NCBI RefSeq assembly: GCF_000424665.1
Contig: NZ_KE384223.1
Location: 96,962 to 160,961, forward strand
Origin: Salinimicrobium terrae DSM 17865
GTDB lineage: Bacteria; Bacteroidota; Bacteroidia; Flavobacteriales; Flavobacteriaceae
Direction of reading: 5' to 3'
Length of the DNA: 64,000 bases
Shown here: piece by piece, positions 58,693 through 64,000 of the stretch
Layout: every line of letters starts with the position of its first letter
Position numbering within the stretch: the stretch's first letter is position 1
Position numbers and translations under genes: made by a program
The notes under the pieces: model-generated
Databases searched by the model: none
Seen by the model: the letters and a program-made list of their open reading frames with translations, nothing else
What the model was told of the DNA's origin: nothing

Positions 58693-60129
58693 ATGAAAAG
58701 ATTTTTATTAACTGCAGTTTTCCTTTCCTCTTCCTTTTTTGGTTTATCACAACAAAAAGAATGGACACTTCAGGAATGTATTGAATATGCACTTGAGAAT
58801 AACATAAGCGTCAAACAATCTCAACTTGATGTGGAGTTAGCTGATATCCAGATATCCGATGCTTTTGGTAACTTCCTGCCGGGGATCAATGCTTCGGCTT
58901 CCAACTCCTGGAATACCGGACTTACTCAAAATGTTACAACCGGTATTCTTCAAACACAAACTACCCGAAATTTTTCTGCTGGGGTTACGGCCGGATGGAC
59001 CTTGTTCGACGGGTTAAGGAATTATAAGCAGTACCAATATGCTAAAATGGCAAAACTGGCCAGTGAATATTCGCTGGAGCAAATGAAGGATGATATTGCC
59101 CTTTTTGTGGCCAATGCTTATCTACAAGTTCTTTTTAATAAAGAGAATTTAAAGGTAATCCAGGCGCAGCACCAAATCACACTTGAGCAGTTGGAAAGGG
59201 CCGAAGCGTTAGTAGAGGCCGGTTCCCTGCCAAGAGGTGACCTTTTAGAAATTAGAGCCACTGCTGCCAGTGAAGCCCAGCGTATGATTGTGGCCGAAAA
59301 TCAAATAGAGATATCTTTGGTGTCCCTTGCCCAAATTTTGCTTATAGAAGATTACAAAACCTTTGACATTGCCGAAAGAGATTATGATGTTTTTGGCCAT
59401 GAGATTCTTGACGTTCCGGTTTCTGAAGTAATTGAAGCTGCCGAAGAAGAACGGTATGAAGTAAAAGTTGCCCAGATGAATACAGAACTGGCCGAGAAAG
59501 AGGTGGAGATAGCTCGCGGAGCTTACTGGCCAACTCTCGCTGCCTTTTTCAACTATAACACCAGAGAATCTGGTGCCGGAAGGTTGCGGGCAGCAGGACT
59601 CGATCCCGATGAACCTTATCGTCAAATAGGTTTTGTTGAAGCAACAGAGGAAATAGTAGTTGCGCCAAACCAGTTAACCGAAATTGGAAATCCACTACCA
59701 TTCTTTGAACAGCTTCAGCTCAACGATGGTGTTTCTTATGGGGTACAGCTAAGCGTACCTGTATTTAACGGTTTTGCTACCCGTAATCAGGTTAAAAGGA
59801 GCGAGGTGAATGTTTTGAGGTCCGAGTATCAACTGGAGCAGACGAAGCTTGATCTTGAAGCAAATGTTTATCAGGCATATACAGATGCCCGTGGCGCCTT
59901 AAAAGCCTATGAAGCGGCCCTGGTAGCCCTGGAGGCTCAATTACTGGCTTATGATTACGCTACAGAGCGTTACAATGTGGGTATGACCAACGCCTTTGAT
60001 TTTAGTCAGGCAAAGTTCAACCTTGAGAATGCACAAAGTGAAGTGGTAAGAACCAAATACGATTATATTTTTAAACTAAAAGTGCTGGAACTATACTTTG
60101 GAGTGCCCATCACAGACCTTAAATTCTAA
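58693..60129 (+). CDS. TolC-family outer-membrane channel
   Basis: A 478-residue outer-membrane efflux protein: signal peptide (FLLTAVFLSSSFFGLSQ), then the two-fold repeat of long helices and short strands typical of TolC (WTLQECIEYALENNISVKQ at the start of repeat 1; RYEVKVAQMNTELAEKEVEI at the start of repeat 2; RYNVGMTNAFDFSQAKFNLE near the end). A segment with GAGRLRAAGLDPDEPYRQIG and following residues (about 295-335) is a lineage-type extracellular loop insertion. It lies between two adaptor genes. Confidence 0.93.
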   Translation: MKRFLLTAVFLSSSFFGLSQQKEWTLQECIEYALENNISVKQSQLDVELADIQISDAFGNFLPGINASASNSWNTGLTQNVTTGILQTQTTRNFSAGVTAGWTLFDGLRNYKQYQYAKMAKLASEYSLEQMKDDIALFVANAYLQVLFNKENLKVIQAQHQITLEQLERAEALVEAGSLPRGDLLEIRATAASEAQRMIVAENQIEISLVSLAQILLIEDYKTFDIAERDYDVFGHEILDVPVSEVIEAAEEERYEVKVAQMNTELAEKEVEIARGAYWPTLAAFFNYNTRESGAGRLRAAGLDPDEPYRQIGFVEATEEIVVAPNQLTEIGNPLPFFEQLQLNDGVSYGVQLSVPVFNGFATRNQVKRSEVNVLRSEYQLEQTKLDLEANVYQAYTDARGALKAYEAALVALEAQLLAYDYATERYNVGMTNAFDFSQAKFNLENAQSEVVRTKYDYIFKLKVLELYFGVPITDLKF

Positions 60130-60132
60130 ATA

Positions 60133-61395
60133 ATGAAGAAAAAAACTATTTATATAATTGCCGCGATTGCATTGGTTGTAATTGTTCTGCTGGTTGTTGG
60201 TAAAAAAGCAGGATGGTTTGGCAAATCGGGGAATTTTAAGGAAGTTGAGGTTACAGAAGTGCAGAGGTTTGATGTAATAGAAAAAGTATCGGCTACCGGT
60301 AAAATCCAGCCCGAGGTTGAGGTAATGCTTTCTTCGGAAGTTTCGGGAGAAATCATTGAACTTCCGATAGTGGAGGGACAGCAGGTCCAAAAAGGGGATT
60401 TACTGGTGCGGGTTAATCCTGAGATCTACCAGTCGAGCCTGGAACGTGCCCGCGCCGGACTTCAAAATATAAGATCGGGTCTTTCACAGGCAGAAGCATC
60501 ATTAAAAGAAGCCGAATCGAGCTACCAACGAAATCAAACATTGTTTGAAAAAGGAATAATTTCAAAAGCCGAATGGGACAGGATCGTCTCGGCTTATGAA
60601 GTGGCCCAGGCTTCCAGACAAGCGGCTTTTTATAATGTGAGAAGTGCCGAGGCCAGTGTCAATGAAGCACTTGAGAATTTAGGGAGAACCAATATCTATG
60701 CCCCTATGAGTGGGACAATTTCTTCTCTTGATGCCGAGCTTGGAGAAAGAGTGGTAGGAACTCAGCAAATGGCAGGAACCGAAATTTTAAGAGTTGCAGA
60801 TCTCAGTGAAATGGAAGTAGAGGTAGATGTTAACGAAAATGATATTGTAAAGGTCTCTATCGGAGATTCTACAATAGTCGAGGTGGACGCCTACTTAAAC
60901 GAAGAATTCAAAGGCGTGGTTACAGAGATATCAAATTCGGCCAATGCCACAGCAACTGCGGACCAGGTGACAAATTTTAAAGTGAAGGTGAGAATTCTCG
61001 AGGAATCTTATGAATACTTGCTCGAAGGAAAACCAGAGAATTATTCTCCTTTTAGGCCGGGAATGACCGCTACGGTAGATGTCATTACCAATCGCCGTGA
61101 CGACGTAATCGCTGTGCCAATAAGTGCCGTGGTTGTTAAAGCAGATACAGCTGCAGGAAATCGTGAAGAGATAAATGAAAAAGCAACTTCCGAAGAACTT
61201 TTTGAAACTGTTTTCGTTAAAGAAGGTGATGAGGCAAAGGTTCGGGTAGTCGTAACAGGAATTCAGGACGATGCGAGGATCGAGATTCAGGAAGGTCTTG
61301 AAACAGGTGAAATTGTAATAACAGGTCCATATAATACCGTTACGAAAGTTCTTAAACCGGGTGACAAGGTAGAAGTACAATCAGAAAAAGAATAA
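60133..61395 (+). CDS. HlyD/MacA-type periplasmic adaptor (second)
   Basis: A 420-residue membrane fusion protein with N-terminal anchor (IIAAIALVVIVLLVV), lipoyl halves (SGEIIELPIVEGQQVQKGDL and LGRTNIYAPMSGTISSLDAE), coiled coil (about 95-165; YQRNQTLFEKGIISKAEWDR) and barrel domains. It is longer than the first adaptor and has extra sequence near the C-terminus (about 330-375, AAGNREEINEKATSEEL). It overlaps nothing: 3 nt follow the TolC gene and 17 nt lead to tsaB. Confidence 0.93.
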   Translation: MKKKTIYIIAAIALVVIVLLVVGKKAGWFGKSGNFKEVEVTEVQRFDVIEKVSATGKIQPEVEVMLSSEVSGEIIELPIVEGQQVQKGDLLVRVNPEIYQSSLERARAGLQNIRSGLSQAEASLKEAESSYQRNQTLFEKGIISKAEWDRIVSAYEVAQASRQAAFYNVRSAEASVNEALENLGRTNIYAPMSGTISSLDAELGERVVGTQQMAGTEILRVADLSEMEVEVDVNENDIVKVSIGDSTIVEVDAYLNEEFKGVVTEISNSANATATADQVTNFKVKVRILEESYEYLLEGKPENYSPFRPGMTATVDVITNRRDDVIAVPISAVVVKADTAAGNREEINEKATSEELFETVFVKEGDEAKVRVVVTGIQDDARIEIQEGLETGEIVITGPYNTVTKVLKPGDKVEVQSEKE

Positions 61396-61412
61396 ATCCT
61401 TACCTTTCAGGT

Positions 61413-62069
61413 ATGATTTTATGTATTGAAACAGCTACTACCAACTGCTCGGTAGCACTCGGGAAACAAGGAAAATTGCTGACTTTGAAAGAAGACTACA
61501 GCAACAATTATTCTCATGCAGAAAGGTTGCACCTTTTTATAGACGAGATCCTGGAAGAAAATGGGGTGCAGCCCGGGGATTTGCAAGCTATTGCTGTGAG
61601 CAAGGGACCGGGTTCCTACACAGGACTTAGAATTGGAGTTTCAGCCGCAAAAGGTCTCTGCTTTGCGCTGGATATCCCATTGATCTCCATTCCAACCTTA
61701 AAATCTTTGGCCTTGCAGGTAAAGCAGAAAAAAGATGGTTTTATTATACCACTTTTGGATGCCCGCAGGATGGAAGTCTATACTGCCGGATTCACTGCTG
61801 AATTTCAGAAGGTATTTGACACCCGGGCAGAGATCCTGACTCCCGGGTCTTTTTCAAAATACCTTGAAAATGCTGCTGTAACTTTTATCGGTAACGGGGT
61901 AGAAAAATTTAATAAAATATGTAATCATCCCAATGCCGCTTTTATTGAAGGAAAGTTACCTTCGGCTGCAGAGATGATAGCACTTGCCGAAGAAAAGTTT
62001 CAAAAGCAGAAATTTGAGGATGCAGCTTATTTTGAGCCGTACTATCTCAAGGACTTTATGGCTGGGTAA
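61413..62069 (+). CDS. tsaB: tRNA N6-threonylcarbamoyladenosine biosynthesis protein TsaB
   Basis: TsaB is the dimerisation partner that activates TsaD in t6A formation on ANN-decoding tRNAs. The 218 residues show ILCIETATTNCSVALGKQGK at the start, HAERLHLFIDEIL, and the ASKHA motif KGPGSYTGLRIGVSAAKGL (about 67-85). It lacks the metal-binding residues of TsaD, as expected. It is the last gene of the exporter run, a common arrangement that need not be functional. No terminator is visible between it and the convergent mscS. Confidence 0.95.
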   Translation: MILCIETATTNCSVALGKQGKLLTLKEDYSNNYSHAERLHLFIDEILEENGVQPGDLQAIAVSKGPGSYTGLRIGVSAAKGLCFALDIPLISIPTLKSLALQVKQKKDGFIIPLLDARRMEVYTAGFTAEFQKVFDTRAEILTPGSFSKYLENAAVTFIGNGVEKFNKICNHPNAAFIEGKLPSAAEMIALAEEKFQKQKFEDAAYFEPYYLKDFMAG

Positions 62070-62178
62070 CATTCCGGAATATAAGGTTTAAAGTTTTAGA
62101 TTCAAAAAGGCTCCCGAATTTTACCTGTGAAACCTCCTATCTACAACCTCTACCACCTTTCTTTTCCCGACCACTTGA

Positions 62179-63021
62179 TCACTGACCACTTTCTTTGCTG
62201 TGGTTAAATAAATGCACATCCCTTTGAGGGAATGGAATGGATATTCCTGCAGCTTCCAGGCGGGTTTTAGCCTCTTCTATGGTATACCAGTGACAGTCCC
62301 AGAAAATATCAATATTGGCCCAAAATCTTACTGAAAGGTTTACAGAGCTATCACCCAGTTCGGTTACTACGACGGCAGGGGCCGGATCTTCAAGAATATC
62401 TTTCTGTTCTTTAAGCAACTCCAATAAGGTGTCCTTTGCCAGTTTAATATTGCTGTCATAGGAGATCCCAATGGTGATGGAATCTCTTCTTTTTTCTTCA
62501 GCCGAATAATTTATAATGTTTTCGTTGGAAAGTTCACCGTTTGGAATAATAGCCAGTTGATTTCCAAAAGTATTAAGTTTGGTGTAGAACATGGATATAT
62601 CTTTTACACTTCCTGAAATACCATTAACTTCAATCCAGTCTCCCAGTTTGAAAGGTTTGAGGAGAAGGATTAAAACACCACCGGCAAAATTTGAAAGAGA
62701 TCCCTGCAGTGCAAGACCAATGGCCAAACCTGCGGCCCCTAAAATGGCAATAAATGAAGTAGTTTCTATGCCGAGCATTCCTACAACACTAATAAGCAAT
62801 AGTACCACCAGAGCCCCATTAGCCAAGGTTAACAAAAATTTGGTGAGAGCAGGGTCATGATTCCTCTTAGTAAAGAATTTTTTGAGGTAACGAACTACAA
62901 TTTTTATAATCCACCAGCCAATGACCAACCATAATAAGGCTCCTAAAAGGTCGGGTAAAAAACCGAGAAATTCTTTGAAATATTCTTCAGATATGGTTTT
63001 AATATTAGTAATTTCCTCCAT
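62179..63021 (-). CDS. small-conductance mechanosensitive channel (MscS family)
   Basis: An osmotic safety-valve channel of 280 residues, close to the E. coli MscS length. Three helices: about 22-45 (LLGALLWLVIGWWIIKIVV), 60-82 (LANGALVVLLLISVVGMLGI) and the pore helix 88-125 with GAAGLAIGLALQGSLSNFAG, the Gly/Ala-packed pore signature. The cytosolic beta domain follows (PFKLGDWIEVNGISGSVKDI) and a C-terminal alpha/beta domain ends with RLEAAGISIPFPQRDVHL, the conserved MscS C-terminal motif. It is a single gene on the minus strand with a weak -7-like CACCTTTG at 63049-63042. Confidence 0.94.
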   Translation of the reverse strand: MEEITNIKTISEEYFKEFLGFLPDLLGALLWLVIGWWIIKIVVRYLKKFFTKRNHDPALTKFLLTLANGALVVLLLISVVGMLGIETTSFIAILGAAGLAIGLALQGSLSNFAGGVLILLLKPFKLGDWIEVNGISGSVKDISMFYTKLNTFGNQLAIIPNGELSNENIINYSAEEKRRDSITIGISYDSNIKLAKDTLLELLKEQKDILEDPAPAVVVTELGDSSVNLSVRFWANIDIFWDCHWYTIEEAKTRLEAAGISIPFPQRDVHLFNHSKESGQ

Positions 63022-63127
63022 CTATTTCTATTGTTTTGCTGCAAAGGTGGTAGAAACAGGTTCTTTTATGCGTTTAGATATCGTTAAAATACTGTTAAGA
63101 AGATGACTGCATAAATTTTTGTAAGAA

Positions 63128-63165
63128 AGAGGCTGTCTCATTAATTTGAGGCAGCTTTTTTTCAT
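63128..63165. mobile_element. left end of an IS1182-like insertion sequence (hairpin terminal repeat)
   Basis: The sequence GAGGCTGTCTCATTAATTTGAGGCAGC at about 63129-63155 folds into an imperfect hairpin and is followed by a T run: GGCTGTCTCA pairs with TGAGGCAGC with one G-T mismatch. In form it matches the terminal inverted repeats of IS1182-family elements in Bacteroidetes, and it lies 80 nt before the transposase start. The T run would also terminate transcription coming from outside. The right end is beyond the window. Confidence 0.6.
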
Positions 63166-63232
63166 TTTATAGGTTCTTGCTATTGAATATTTGAAGGTAT
63201 TTTCTTACATTTAGGTATTGATAATCAAACAT

Positions 63233-64000
63233 ATGAGCCATAAATTCAAGGTGTTTAACCAACAGCAAAACTGGCTTTTTCCTCCTTCCATTGAAGAATT
63301 AATTCCACAAGATCATCCGGTGAGGATTGTTAATGGAGTTATTGAACATCTGGATCTAAAGCCACTGATCAAAGCCTATAGTAAAGATGGACAGCCCAGT
63401 TATCATCCCAAAATGATGTTGAAGGTGATGGTCTATGCTTATATGGATAACACCTATTCCAGCCGTAAGATTGAGAAAGCCATGCGTGAGAACATTAATT
63501 TCATGTGGCTCTCCAATAGACAGGTGGCCCATCATAATACCATTGCTCGATTTAGAAGCACAAAGCTAAAGGGTGTCTTTAAAGACATTTTCAAACAGGT
63601 GGTGCTATTGCTGGCTGAAGAAGGGCTAGTAACTTTAAAAGAAGTCTACACCGACGGCACCAAGATCGAATCTGTAGCCGGGCGCTATACCTTTGTTTGG
63701 GGTAATGCAATAAAAACACGCAAAGAAAAAATGATGCAGCAACTCGAAGAGATGTGGGAGTACGCTCAGAGTATAGCTGATGATGAAGATAAGGATCCTA
63801 CTCCTCCAGATTTTAAAAAAGTGGAGAAGGAAAAGGTAGAGCAGACTGCCAGGAAAATTAATAAGATACTCAAAGGAAATGACAAGGCCACTCCTAAGGC
63901 TAAGGCCAAGGCCCGGTATATTAAAAATAATTTTGCTGCCAACCTTGAGAAGTATGAGCAGCAGGAGAAACTCCTTGCCGGTCGAAATAGTTATAGCAAA
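63233..64000 (+). CDS. IS1182-family transposase, cut by the window end
   Basis: An open frame of 256 codons from ATG 63233 to the window edge without a stop. The N-terminal transposase domain reads FNQQQNWLFPPSIEELIPQD, RIVNGVIEHLDL, SYHPKMMLKVMVYAYMDN, YSSRKIEKAMRENINFMWLS and HNTIARFRSTKL, the standard IS1182/IS5-like N-terminal part. VYTDGTKIESVAGRYTFVW carries the first catalytic Asp of the DDE nuclease. A charged, Lys-rich insert follows. The reading frame is intact as far as it can be seen, so the element may be active. TACATTTA with TTG upstream (63190-63213) could serve as promoter. Confidence 0.92.
   Translation, partial: MSHKFKVFNQQQNWLFPPSIEELIPQDHPVRIVNGVIEHLDLKPLIKAYSKDGQPSYHPKMMLKVMVYAYMDNTYSSRKIEKAMRENINFMWLSNRQVAHHNTIARFRSTKLKGVFKDIFKQVVLLLAEEGLVTLKEVYTDGTKIESVAGRYTFVWGNAIKTRKEKMMQQLEEMWEYAQSIADDEDKDPTPPDFKKVEKEKVEQTARKINKILKGNDKATPKAKAKARYIKNNFAANLEKYEQQEKLLAGRNSYSK

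Noticed and set aside
62150..62185. Direct repeat GACCACT...GACCACT at the end of mscS as an attachment site
   Set aside because: Only 7 bp, one copy overlaps the stop region, and no integrase or element boundary is nearby.

Overview
The window is chromosomal DNA of a member of the Bacteroidota, most likely family Flavobacteriaceae (order Flavobacteriales). The grounds are: a Bacteroidetes-type promoter code (TTG about 17-23 nt upstream of TAnnTTTG), an alternative complex III (ActABCDEF) followed by a caa3/aa3-type oxidase, the gliding/type IX secretion genes sprA and remB in the order ruvA-sprA-gcvH-vanZ-tonB-remB, a fused malic enzyme-phosphotransacetylase, and a FecI/FecR/TonB-receptor trio. 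I see no tRNA, rRNA, CRISPR array or prophage. One mobile element, an IS1182-like element, enters at the right edge and is cut by the window end.

Layout. 1-5.9 kb (minus strand): a stress and nitrosative-response cluster with the start of a probable quinol NO reductase, the Fe-S repair protein Ric, two universal stress proteins, a PAS histidine kinase and a response regulator fused to a CRP/FNR-type DNA-binding module. Two inverted repeats with a TGA-N6-TCA core sit at exactly the same distance from the -7 boxes of ric and of the first usp gene, so the hybrid regulator probably acts there. 6.0-10.6 kb: rimP-nusA-infB, whose short leader holds a complete terminator-like hairpin. 10.7-11.0 kb: a SPOR-domain protein. 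11.3-23.2 kb: actABCDEF-coxBA, the main respiratory operon, ending in a strong terminator. 23.3-28.7 kb: ruvB, a cytochrome P450, queG and a periplasmic trehalase.

28.7-34.4 kb: two secreted lipoproteins on the minus strand, divergent from an ECF sigma factor, a FecR anti-sigma factor and an STN-domain TonB-dependent receptor, which together look like a cell-surface signalling locus. 34.6-36.9 kb: maeB. 37.1-48.9 kb: ruvA-sprA-gcvH-vanZ-tonB, a decayed second TonB C-terminal fragment followed by a second copy of the terminator, then remB. 49.0-54.2 kb: a second oxidase operon (ctaB, two subunit III proteins, subunit IV), a terminator, then assembly genes: a cysteine-less SCO-like protein, a true SCO protein, a DUF420 protein and a small CxxC membrane protein. 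54.3-61.4 kb: a tripartite exporter with a separate ATPase, two MacB-like permeases, two HlyD-type adaptors and a TolC-type channel. 61.4-63.0 kb: tsaB, and mscS on the opposite strand. 63.1-64.0 kb: the insertion sequence.

The most noteworthy observations are the matched pair of CRP/FNR-like promoters beside a hybrid two-component regulator, the helix-hairpin-helix tail on ActC, the attenuator-like hairpin before rimP, the tonB relic with its duplicated terminator, the four-repeat lipoprotein of the FecIR locus, and a recurring A/T-rich palindrome near gene starts. Most coding regions are ordinary flavobacterial core genome.
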